A stretch of 64,000 nt of DNA from Zantedeschia hybrid cultivar (taxonomy: Eukaryota; Streptophyta; Magnoliopsida; Alismatales; Araceae), in NCBI GenBank assembly GCA_030544215.1, contig JARZZO010000004.1, positions 14,930,501 to 14,994,500 on the forward strand. The letters are read 5' to 3'. A program made the translations under genes and the position numbers. Below are positions 34,101 through 44,050 of the stretch, in pieces; within the stretch, counting starts at the first letter, position 1, and each line of letters begins with the position of its first letter. The notes under the pieces were generated by a model. The model was given only the letters and a program-made list of their open reading frames with translations, was not told the DNA's origin and ran no database searches.

Positions 34101-35227
34101 TCGGTGGGATCTCCATCCGCACCACCGGTCCTCCTCCTCTCATTCCTTCGGTACACCAGAAGAAGCCGAAAACATCCTCAACAACCTCTGTCGTCACAGT
34201 GGTCCAGAAGTGAGAGAACTGGTGATCCAAGGATACAAGGGTCGGAGCCTCGGCAAGTGGGTGTGCCGTTCTTCCTACCTTCCCAAGCTGGTGAAGATGA
34301 CCCTCTCCGGCTGCATCAACATGGAGTGCCTCCCGCCTCTCGGTGAACTGGACTCTCTTCGGGAGCTACACATTTCCAACATGGACAACGTTGGACGTGT
34401 GGACCAAGAGTTCTATATAGATCCATTCCCCAACCTCCGGGTGCTTATATATGACGAACTGGATGGAGAACGGGATAGGGATCCATTCCCCAACCTCCGG
34501 GTGCTTACCATTCGTAACTTTCCTAAGCTCACAACCTTTCTATTATCACTGTCCCTGCCATCCTCCAGCAACTCCTCCGCTTCACGACCAACTCCCACCC
34601 AAGCACTCCCTCTCCTGGAGAGGCTGCTCGTGGAGGACTGTCCTAAGCTCGTCTCTCTCACTGGCATACATGGAATTTCCTCGCTGCAGCGTCTTTCACT
34701 TCAACTGTGCCCTGCACTAGACTTATCCAACGAAGCACGACTACCTCCCAGGCTTGATTATGCTGTAATCTCTGGCTGCCCACTACTGTCAGGGTGGTGC
34801 CAAGGAGATCGAATTTCTCATCTCCGTGGGCTGTGGGTCGATCGTGAGTTGGTTTTCTCAGGTAAATCAGATTCACTAACCACCTACTTATTTCATTCCA
34901 TGTGTACTTGCGCAGCACATCCTTCCTTATCATCCTCTTGTTTCATTCTAATGCACAGATGGATCCACGAACGCTGATTGCATGCCTGCAGAGATACTCG
35001 AAATTGGTATGAATTCTACATTTTTTCCATGCACACTTCCATCTTTTCTTCTCAGCTTTATGTTCGGAAAAAAGACTACTTTTACTTCCTTACAGTAGCC
35101 TAAAAGTACACCCCTAAGGTGGGAAGTAGTCTGTCTCCTCATTCATATTTAACTGTCACTTTTAATGTTTTTCTAATTTACAGATGAAATCAGCTCTGAG
35201 GAGAATATAGATCAAATAAGCACTTAG
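31147..35227 (+). CDS. CC-type NBS-LRR (NLR) disease-resistance protein, N-terminally short
   Basis: Intracellular immune receptor of the CNL class: the NB-ARC domain switches between ADP and ATP and the LRRs sense effectors or guarded proteins. Motifs seen (residues): P-loop GMGGVGKTT 115-123, RNBS-A WVCVSD about 143, kinase-2 KRFLLVLDDLW 187-197, RNBS-B GSKVLITTR 217-225, GGVPLAI 282-288, CFAFCAVFP RNBS-D about 335, MHD 408-410. LRRs run from about 440 to 1230. The Trp after kinase-2 is the CNL signature. Only the tail of the coiled coil precedes the P-loop and the EDVID region is absent; the family usually has about 160-190 residues there. Poly-Gln runs lie before the P-loop and in the LRRs. 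The open frame runs to 34977, but I prefer a spliced 3' end: exons 31147-34861, 34959-35006 and 35184-35227, with GT-AG introns, giving about 1268 residues ending in an acidic tail. The start codon is uncertain. Confidence 0.85.
34862..34958 (+). other. Predicted NLR intron 1
   Basis: GTAAAT donor directly after a TCAG exon end, pyrimidine-rich tail and AATGCACAG acceptor. Length 97 bp. Reading through it gives a Cys/Ser-rich tail unlike an LRR; removing it keeps the frame into a conserved-looking acidic C-terminus. Confidence 0.6.
35007..35183 (+). other. Predicted NLR intron 2
   Basis: GTATGA donor at 35007, T-rich stretch and TTTACAG acceptor ending at 35183. Length 177 bp. Both splice junctions interrupt a codon after its first base, as in intron 1, so the small exon 34959-35006 is 48 bp and frame-preserving. 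Confidence 0.55.
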
Positions 35228-35829
35228 AAGGATTGGGAACCCAATCAGGAAGATAAATGGGAGTGGTACAAGTTCCATCTTGCGTTTTGAACTCGCTTTA
35301 ATTGCTCTCATTTCTTGTTGATTTTTAGTTGCTATCTGCTTACTGATTTGTTCATACACAAACTAACTTTCCAGGCCTTTGAATTCTTGGACTCTAAAGG
35401 CACATTCCAGACTTCCAGCCACCAAATGACGGACCTAATTAAATGGATCATCTGTTCTCTTCGTTTCTCCAGTGTGACAGTGGTGTGCCTTCCTCCTCCC
35501 TTCCATCGCATGCCGATATATGCTCTGTTTTCTCTTTGGAAGAGAAACCCTATCACCACATTGTTTGGAAGTCGTTCACTGCAATTATAATCAGGCACCA
35601 CGTGCAATTGATTACTGTTATGGTGATCCAAGAATGACATCTCGCTATGTTAGCTAGTATTTGTTTATGTGCTGGCTTTGTGATCTGCGGCATACTCTAC
35701 ACTGTTATTGATGGTAATTCTTCAAGAATGACAGAGATTGCTTGCTTTGAGTTTTCAAGCTGTGTCACGTACTCAGGTTGTCTGAGGAAAATTATCGTTA
35801 CAAAAGAGTGGGACATCCATGTCCAGATG
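35228..35829. other. NLR 3' flank, no second gene seen
   Basis: Follows the predicted NLR stop codon. Contains several GT/AG-like sites and short overlapping frames on both strands without recognisable domains. Probably 3' UTR followed by the edge of the copia remnant, whose 5' boundary I place near 35830. Confidence 0.45.
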
Positions 35830-37004
35830 ATGGATTGGAGGATGAATTGCTTGAGGGGCAAGCTTTAGCCAACTGCAATTTGTTTGGGTTCGAAGATCAT
35901 AAACTTCTGGATCATATTTTCAAATTGCTTAAAGGATTATATGCCTTAAAGCAAACACCTAGAGCATGGTATGAACGATTAAGTTCATTTCTCATTAAGT
36001 ATAGTTTTTCGAAAGGATTAGTAAATACAACTCTATTTATTAAAAAGTGCAATGAAGATTTACTTATAGTTCAAATTTATGCAGATGACATAGTATTCAG
36101 AGCTACTAATGAAGATCTTTGCCAAGAATTATCTAATCTTATACAGGGGAAATTTGGGATGAGTCTTACGGAGAACTCAATTTCTTCCTGGACTCTGAAT
36201 TAAAAAATTAGAAGATGGCATATTCATAAACAAATCAAAGTACATGAAGGAACTATCGAAGAAATATGAGTGAACAAAGCCAAACCATTCTCAACACCAA
36301 TGGCAATGTCAACAAACATTGATGCGGATGAAAAAAAAACAAGAATGTTGATCAAAAACTTTATAGAGGTATGATCAAATCACTTTTATATCTTCCAGCC
36401 AATTGGCCAGATATTCAATTTAATGTTTATACGTGTGCTCGTTTTCAATTTAAGTCAAAAGAATCTCATTTTATTTCTATGAAAGATATTTTTAGATACC
36501 TTGCACACACAATTGATCTTGGTTTATGGTGTCCACTCGGAAATCCATTTAGTTTGATGAGTTATTCGGATGTCGATTATGCCGGTACAAGTTGAACTTG
36601 TCAAATCTTTGGAGGGTGTCTCATTTTTTTGGTCCTCGAGGAAATAAAATTATGTGGTATTGTCAACCGTTAAAGTGGAATACATTGCCGCCGATAGTTG
36701 TTGTGCACAAGTGCTTTAGATAAAATACGAAATTAATGATTGTGAGTTTGATTTTAGCAAGATTTCTATCTATTCTGATAACACCAGTGCCATAAACTTG
36801 ACTAAGAACCTAATTCAATACTCGTGCACTAAGCACATTGAAGTTCGCCATCATTTTATCAGAGACCATGTGGCTAAGGGTAATATTGAATTCATTTTTG
36901 TTGACACCACACACCGACTGGCTGATATCTTCACTAAGCCACTTAGTGAAGATCATTTTTCAACAATTAGATGTAAAGTTGGCATGTGTAAACTCGGTAG
37001 TTGA
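35830..37004 (+). pseudogene. copia RT-RNase H remnant
   Basis: Plus-strand pieces in order: LLKGLYALKQTPRAWYERLS, then LLIVQIYADDIVFRAT with the YADD active site intact (36075-36105), then after a break YLPANWPDIQFNVYTCARFQ and FRYLAHTIDLGLWCP, then SDVDYAGTS, then a shifted piece, and finally TKHIEVRHHFIRDHVAKGNI and DIFTKPLSEDHF, the usual copia Pol C-terminus. Stops and shifts occur at about 36203, 36596 and 36720, so it is inactive. Confidence 0.85.
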
Positions 37005-37139
37005 AATCAAAATGTTTGGTTACAATGACAAATTTCTATTTGAATTGATTGGCTTAGTAGCTATTTTCGATATTAATATAACATATGCAAATAGAAACTG
37101 TCCAATCATGGTTAGCCAAAGCTAGAAGAGATAATGAAA

Positions 37140-37300
37140 ATCAAGTTAAAATTGAAAAACCAATAGACTTTTCTGCCACAAAATGGTCAACCGATTTGAT
37201 CGAAACGATCGACTAATTCTTGAACCAAAAGTCTAGACTTTTCTTCAAAACGATCAACCGTTTTCATCAAAACGGTCAACTGATTCTAAAACCGAAAGGG
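37140..37300 (+). promoter_or_regulatory. Paired ACGRTCRAC motifs, pre-env cluster
   Basis: Two pairs of a motif with consensus near ACGRTCRACCGTTT occur at about 37183/37205 and 37250/37272, each pair about 22 bp apart. The same paired arrangement recurs in the LTR at 39325-39575. Function unknown. A role as protein-binding or transcription control sites is inference. Confidence 0.4.
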
Positions 37301-37479
37301 TAGTTTCAGTCGGTTCATAAGTTTTTTCGTTTTAAATGGGTCATTTCTCATCCCCATTCGAACTCCACTCCTTTTTCCTAACCTTGTTTCACCTTTCACC
37401 CTTTCTCTTCCCTTTTACCATTTACCCTAACCCTAACACCCTTTATCTTCCCAAAACCCCCCTTCCTTTATTGCCCCAC

Positions 37480-38760
37480 CATGACAAGAGAGAAGGTGAA
37501 GGCACAAAGGGCACTGAGGAGCGGCTCCAGTGAAGGATCTAGGGAGTAAGAATCGTGAAGATCTGGTTGCTCTAGTGAGAGAAGAAGTGAGGGAGAGAAG
37601 GAGCAAGCACCGTGAAGATCCTGTTGCTCCAGCAAGAGGAGAAATGAGGGAAAGAAGAATAAAATATCATCAAGATCCAGTTGCTCCTCTTGTCGCTCAA
37701 GATCCTCCGGAGTTCTTTCCGAGATAAGTGTACAAGGAAATATTCAACAAAAAGTTTGAAAATCACAACATTATTCCCCCCAACTGTGTTGATTTTGGAG
37801 ATCTAGGAAAATTAGTTTCGGATGTAGTTTGGATTTTCACCGTACAAGGATGGATGGGACTTATGACCGTCCAATTTGGATATTATCCTTAGTTGCTGCA
37901 TACATTCTATTCTAAAATACATCATGAGAGAAATCAATTATGCACATTTGTGAAAGGGATAAAAATCCCTCTAGATGAAAGATCATTGAGTAAAGTTTTG
38001 GGCATATCTAAGAGTCCGAAGATTGTTCCTCCTCTGTTTAAGAAAGTTGATATGTTAGAAGTAGTATACCTGGATCAAACAAAATGAAAACCGCGAGTTG
38101 AATGCCAATAACTTCCCATCATTTCACAGATTACTTCATCATATGCTTAACACCATTATTGTTCGTAAAGTTAGGAGTAGGGATGAAGTCACACATGAGC
38201 ACTTAGTGATTATCACTTGATTGAAGGAATCTCTATTCCTTTGGTACCATTCATCCTGGATTTAATATTCAAGGTCAACTGAACCATAACGAGCCTTCCA
38301 TATGCATCCATTATTACTCGAATTATGATGCATTATGAAGTAGACTTGCGTGAGGAACATAATAAAGAAATATATCCTTCAAATGTGTACAATGGTCATC
38401 GGTTGATGAAACTAGAAGTGGAGGTGATAGATGGAGTACTTTATCGAGAATTGAGAGATGATCAAGATGAAGATGATGAAATAGAAGTAGAATAAGAAAA
38501 GGATGAAGAAGAAGAACCACAAGCTCAGGGCGAGCCTCAAGTTTAGGGGGAGTTGTCACATCAAGCTGATCAAGACCAAGATGCAAGGACATCGGTTGAT
38601 CTCTATGATTGTCTTAATCATATTGACTATAAACTAAATCAAGTTGATTCACAAATGGACTATCTCATCGAAAGAGTGGATCAACGTCTACTTTCAAATG
38701 AAGGCGTCAACTAAAAGGTGGATGACATGTGGAATTTCTTTTAAAACTGCTTTCCGAACC
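37480..38760 (+). pseudogene. Env-like / 'putative plant transposon' ORF remnant
   Basis: After pol, plus-strand frames with a shared style continue through several stops. They read MTREKVKAQRALRSGSSEGS, repeated Arg/Glu/Ser-rich units near 37560-37700, then FYSKIHHERNQLCTFVKGIK and IPLDERSLSKVLGI (37900-38010), then an acidic DEDDEIEVE stretch, and ending in a hydrophobic-heptad NHIDYKLNQVDSQMDYLIER that looks like a coiled coil. The middle part resembles the plant 'putative plant transposon protein' domain that often follows pol in Sirevirus-type elements. Function is unproven and this copy is broken. Confidence 0.5.
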
Positions 38761-38999
38761 TATGAAGTTCTTATTTTAATCCTTCACTTAGCTTGATCCA
38801 TTGAACTTTATCTCTTCTTTAATGTCATGACGTAAATGATGGACAAATATAGTGTTAATTTTAAGTATTTATTTTATGGTTCATATAGTTATGGAATCTG
38901 TTTTCAAACAAATTTCATTCGATTACATAGACTTGATTATGATTGCATGGATTGATTGATTGACCCATTTTGTGATGACAAAAAGGGGAAGAATAGGCA

Positions 39000-39140
39000 T
39001 GAATGTGTATGAATGTTTTTTAATGAATGAGAATGGACATGAATGTGATGTTTATGTATGAATGAGAATGGACATGAATATGTATGTGTTTATGTATGAA
39101 TGAGAATGAGCATGAATTATGTATGAATGTATGTGTTTTA
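39000..39140 (+). repeat. Degenerate ATGAATG(A/T)-rich repeats
   Basis: Repeated GTATGAATGAGAATGGACATGAAT-type words (shown here as GTATGAATGAG and AATGGACATGAAT) in three to four irregular copies just before the polypurine-like run of the copia element. Confidence 0.6.
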
Positions 39141-39177
39141 AACGAGATTTTGTCATCATCAAAAAGTGAGAGATTAT

Positions 39178-40523
39178 TGTCTCCATAGCTTGATTTTGAT
39201 GATAACAAAATTATATTTTATTATTGATCATGTTCTCTAAGTAATTGACAGGTGTAAACTCAAGACGCGAAGGATATGTGAAAAGAATAGGGATTGGAAG
39301 GGAGGACTAAGGGCAGTGGACCAAACGATCGACCAATACAGGGGAAACGGTCAACTGAATTGAACCCCAAGAGGGACTTAAAAGTAGTTTGTGAGTCCAA
39401 TCGATCATTTCGATGAAAATGGTTAATCGTTTTGAAACCCTAGGACTAACCAAAATGATTATGTGAGTCTGGTCGACCGAAAACAATGAAAACGATCGAC
39501 CGTTTTAAAGGCTTAAGACAGAGTAAAAATATTATGTAAGTTCGATCGACCGTTTTAGTTGAAACATTCGACCAAAAGTCAGTAAATTGCTTTTTACCTA
39601 GTCTATATTTTTTCAAAAAGCAATCAAACTCGGTTGTCTTTGTGTCTAATGTATCTCTTGGGGTTTGTGCCTTTACGTACTAACTTTTTCTAAGTTTTCC
39701 TAGATGAAAAATAAGGCCATCAAGTAAGAGCATCCTCCTCCATGCATCCTATCTTATCCTTCTCAAACATCAACTAAGCTATTCATCTTGAGAGGAAGAT
39801 CAAGCAAGAAGAAGAGAGAGCAAGAAGCTCATCCCCTAGCTCTATAATAACAACAATCTTGCTAGGAGATGGGGCTAGAAGGATATACATCGACATCTTT
39901 CTATTTCTCTCTATCTCCTTCTTGTCTTTGCTAAATATATTGCATTTTTATATGAAGGTTGAGAGTGATAGTGTGGTTTGAACATTGTTGGGTGTTCTGG
40001 AGACACCCTTGTGTGTACTTTCTACTAGCCCCTTATACTAGTAGTTATATTATGTGTGTGGCATAGTGTGTAGCCTATGAGGTGTGGTCAAAGTAGATGT
40101 AGGTCTTCATTGAACGAACAACTAAAAATTCTTGTTCACTTGTGTGATTGGATCATTTGCTCCCCAAATCCCTTCTTTGTATTTTTTTTTATCAATTTCA
40201 AAAATATATCAAAAAGTTTTCAACCTCTTGCTAAACCGAGTGTTTAAATTTTTAAAATTTTGAAAAATCCAATTCATCCCCATCTTGAGTTTATTATATA
40301 TCGGGACAATAAGATCTTTATTGACCGAACCACTATAAATTCTTATTCACTTGTGTGATTGGCTCATTTGCTCTCCAACCCCTTTCTTTGTACATTTCTT
40401 TTATCAATTTAAAAAAGATATCAAAAAATTTTCAACTTCTTACTAGTTTTAGTGTTTCTAGTTTTAAAAATCTGAAAAATCTAATTCATCCTCTCTTGGG
40501 TTTAGTCATATATCAAGACAACA
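39178..40523 (+). repeat. 3' LTR of the Sirevirus-like copia element
   Basis: Begins TGTCTCCATAGCTTGATTTTG after a polypurine-like run and ends ...AAGACAACA, the usual copia LTR ending. The last part is duplicated: 40105-40312 and 40313-40523 are diverged tandem copies (GAACGAA-CACTA-AAATTCTT-TTCACTTGTGTGATTGG, listed as words; each ends in GGGACA or AAGACA). Four pairs of the ACGRTCRAC motif lie at 39320-39580. The 5' LTR is not in the window. Confidence 0.7.
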
Positions 40524-41700
40524 TATATGAACTCACTTGATTAAACAGCCTAATTAAGCATGCTTAGATATGAGCCAATTTGGGCGAGTACAAAAATGCA
40601 GTTCATATGCTCTGTGATGGGCTTACGCTCAAGTCTAGTATTTTTAGTCAAGTCGAACTAGTTAAGCTTGTCTTCGCAATTCCTATGACCCAAGCCTTCT
40701 CTGTCCTTCATCGGGTCCTTCATCCCTCATTTGCATTTCTTTTTAAAAATCTCCATAAACAAACATCAAATGAACCCTAAAGATGGACTAGAGAACATGC
40801 ATCGGCACTGGACTAGAAAATGGTGTTTCTTTATTTAATTAGAATGATGCAAAATATGAAAAATTTTGAACAATGTAAGTTTAAATATAAAAAATAGACA
40901 TATCTGATGAAAATGGATTTCATTGAAAGCACCATAAATGGTGTTTCTTTATTTAATTAGAATGATGCAAAATATGAAAAATTTTGAACAATGTAAGTTT
41001 AAATATAAAAAATAGACATATCTGATGAAAATGGATTTCATTGAAAGCACCATAAATATTCAACATTTTGTACAGTAGAACACAGATCATTAATAATTGG
41101 TAAAAGTACTTAGACGGACGACATCAATCTTTACTTAACTGGCACATTTTAAATATGAAAACTTAGGATAAAACCAATTTTCTTATAAATATTTCTCATT
41201 TGTAAATTATATTTTTCCTGATATCCCCTTTCCCTTTTGGTTCGTCTGGGTTTTGGCATATCTCTACCGAAAACATAGACGGGAACATCCAATTGACTTT
41301 CTAAAAGTGTTCTTACAATTTATCATGTGTTCCGCCCAACGTGATAATATTACATTTTTTATTTTAAAAATTATTGTAAATTTTATTTTAATATAATTTT
41401 TTATTTTAAAACTGTATTAAATATTATGATACAACCAAACACCCCATAAGAGGCCACCACTTTACTTGTATATAATTATTTATAAACTTTTATAATTACT
41501 CATTTATTGGTAGGAGTTTTTTATTTAACTTAAAGAATTTGTTCCCAATCATTTAGGGGTTCGCTAAATATGAACTTATGAGGGATTTATACATAAATAA
41601 CAGGATTAGATAGTTAAGCCATAAATATGTAATATATAAAAATCTATTTGTTTGTGTTCAATGATTAGGGGTTATTGATAAGGTAAGTGATGCTCATATA
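40524..41700. other. Intergenic, no gene; contains a perfect tandem duplication
   Basis: AT-rich intergenic sequence. Apart from the tandem duplication at 40819-41054, nothing recognisable was seen. The 66-codon plus frame at 40580-40780 has no recognisable domain. Confidence 0.6.
40819..41054. repeat. Perfect 118-bp tandem duplication
   Basis: Two copies of a 118-bp unit beginning AATGGTGTTTCTTTATT (40819 and 40937). I found no difference between them when reading both, so the duplication is recent. The unit is non-coding. Confidence 0.9.
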
Positions 41701-42720
41701 CAGTGGCGGATCTAGCCTTTGGGCTGTGGGGTCCCAGGACCCCACTGAACTTTTGCAGTTTAACAGACCCACTCTAAGTTTGGGTACCCAGGACCCCACT
41801 GACTCACTATAGGACCCCACTTAGGACTGGCAATGAGCCGAGCTACTCGTGAGTTGCTCGAGCTCGGCTCTAAGTTGAGCTCGACTCGTTTGCCTAAACG
41901 AGCCAAGCCCGAACTTTAAGATGAAGCTCGTTTCAGTAAACTAGCCGAGCCCGAGTTCAATCGAGCTCACAATTTGGCTCGCATCAAAATAAACATTATT
42001 ACTTCATTTAAGTCTCTCAAGTTCACAACAAACATAGGAATCAACACGAGTAGCAAGTGCTGGAGTAGATAAATTATGCCCTATAGCCAGTGGCGGATCT
42101 AGCCTTTGGGCTGTGGGGTCCCAGGACCCCACTGAACTTTTGCAGTTTAACAGACCCACTCTAAGTTTGGGTACCCAGGACCCCACTGACTCACTATAGG
42201 ACCCCACTTAGGACTGGCAATGAGCCGAGCTACTCGTGAGTTGCTCGAGCTCGGCTCTGAGTTGAGCTCGACTCGTTTGCCTAAACGAGCCAAGCCCGAG
42301 CTTTAAGATGAAGCTCGTTTCAATAAACTAGACGAGCCCGAGTTTGATCGAGCTCACGATTTGGCTCGCATCAAAATAAACATTATTACTTCATTTAAGT
42401 CTCCCAAGTTCACAACAAACATAGGAATCAACACGAGTAGCAAGTGTTAGAGTAGCAGCCACTTGAACACGTGAATTATTCTGAAGAATATAAGCCGCCA
42501 GAAACTTTTCACGCAGCCGATGTAGGACTAATGGGTAAGCCGTAAGCATGTTGGGCGGGTGGGCTTTGGGCTTGAAGATGACTGACTTTGTAGGGCTGTT
42601 GATGGACTGGCTTTGGGCTTGTTAATTAAGTGGGTTTAACTTAAATGAGCTAGGCTCGGATTCGGTGGGCAGTACTCAATATGAGGACCCCACTGGATCA
42701 AATTCCTGCGTCCGCCACTG
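41701..42720. mobile_element. Non-autonomous hAT element with 8-bp target duplication
   Basis: Begins CAGTGGCGGATCTAG and ends GTCCGCCACTG, giving a 10-bp exact terminal inverted repeat (CAGTGGCGGA). It is flanked by identical 8-bp repeats CTCATATA (41693-41700 and 42721-42728), the hAT signature. It is 1020 bp long with no transposase. The first 370 or so bp, including the terminal repeat, are present twice (41701 and 42088, offset 387 bp) with few differences, so it has two left ends. Subterminal GAGCTCG and CGAGCC words are abundant, as in other hAT elements where transposase binds subterminally (known for Ac/Ds). Confidence 0.9.
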
Positions 42721-42728
42721 CTCATATA

Positions 42729-42999
42729 CTCAGTAGTTAAAGATAAATGAGTGAGAATGACGGAAGGAGATGTTCGACCTAGTAAGGCCATTAGGCAAAT
42801 AAATATGTACAAAGGCTACAGGTACAATTTTGCCTACGAAAAGGGTATAAGTACAAAATCCTAGAGGTTTTGAACGACCGGTGGGTGGCGCCGTGGCGGG
42901 CCACTTTGCTTTCTACCAACCGTTGGCATTACCTTCTAATAACCCCCATCCCTCTCTCTCTCTCTCTCTCTCTCAATCTGGTTTTGTGGTTTGGACTCC
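42729..42999 (+). promoter_or_regulatory. 5' flank and probable 5' UTR of the syntaxin gene
   Basis: Single-copy sequence between the hAT element and the SYP2 start codon. A (TC)n tract lies at about 42952-42976, about 25 bp before the ATG. CT-rich 5' leaders are common in plant genes. No convincing TATA box was picked out. The hAT insertion ends only about 280 bp upstream of the start codon. Confidence 0.45.
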
Positions 43000-44014
43000 A
43001 TGAGCTTCCAAGACCTGGCGGGGGCCTCAACGCCGTCTCCGGCGCCACAGTCGGGAAGGTCGTCGGAGATAGCCCGCGGCATATTCGAGCTCAATACTTC
43101 GGTCGCCAGGTTCCGGCAGCTCGTCGATGCCATTGGGACAGCCAAGGACAACATTGAGCACCGCCAGAAGCTGTACGTCCAGTCTTTCCTACCTTATTCT
43201 TCCCCCACCACGCATACAATCCAACCTGAGTTTGCTGATTTTTTTCCACAGGGCTAATTTGAGGCAATCACTCAGCAAGCAAGTGAAGGAGATTTCCGCG
43301 AAACTCAAGGCTGTCAGCAACAGCACTGACCCAAATGTCTCTGTATGTATGCCTAGGCATTTCTGTTTGATAAATTGCCCATAAGAAGACAAACCCACCA
43401 AAAGAGTAGTTCTTGGTGTAAAATACCAGCTGAGCAAGAGAGTAGAGGACTCAAAACTCGCAAGGGAATTCCAGGCAGTCCTGCTCGACTTCCAGAAGGC
43501 ACAGAGGCTTGCGGCAGAGCGTGAGGTGGCATTTGTCCCTGCTCCATCCCCATGTCATCAGCAGACAAGGTCTCACTTCCTCACTTCCCCTGTCCGTGCA
43601 AGTTTATTATCGTTTGGCAATATTTGTGAATGCTGTTTCCTGTGGCTTTGGCTTTCCTTTGTCAGCTCTGTTGTAGATGAGGATGCAGCTCCTCCTGACA
43701 TGAATCAAGAGCGTGAAAGACTTATGAGAGAGCAGAAGAGGTAAGGGGTCTTTACACATAATGCAGTGAGTGTTCAAAAGATTCAGGGAGCTTAACAGAT
43801 TTTCTATCAATCTGCTTGTTATGAATGTCCAACTCTTGCAATGACCTTTTCCTACTCAAAATTTCAGAGTCACATGGGTGTGTGAGAACAAAGAGGTATG
43901 CTTGATCTTATTGCATCCTTGATTAGGCGATACAAGAGAAGGCAGCATGTTAGAATGCTGACTCTGCCCATTATGTGTGTAAATGTGCATGTTTGTGTGC
44001 ATGTGTACATGCAC

Positions 44015-44050
<36 letters not shown>

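Larger units (their letters stand above)
35830..40523 (+). mobile_element. 5'-truncated Ty1/copia element of Sirevirus-like layout
   Basis: Plus-strand order: RT palm, RNase H, a long region with an env-like frame, a polypurine-like run (CATCAAAAAGTGAGAG near 39157) and an LTR from TG at 39178 to CA at 40523. An extra frame between pol and the 3' LTR is the hallmark of the Sirevirus lineage of copia elements; the lineage call is inference. Gag, protease, integrase and the 5' LTR are missing. The truncated end lies within about 600 bp of the NLR stop codon. Confidence 0.7.

Noticed and set aside
34862..34977. Reading the NLR frame straight through to the stop at 34975-34977
   Set aside because: The extra residues are Cys/Ser-rich and unlike an LRR, and strong GT-AG sites lie at 34862 and 34958 with a consistent frame afterwards. 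Retention cannot be fully excluded.
31147..34977. Several minus-strand frames of 60-100 codons opposite the NLR
   Set aside because: They are shadows of a clearly coding plus strand.
39000..39140. A coding repeat protein from ATGAATG-type repeats
   Set aside because: Stops in every frame and position right before the polypurine-like run; simple non-coding repeats.
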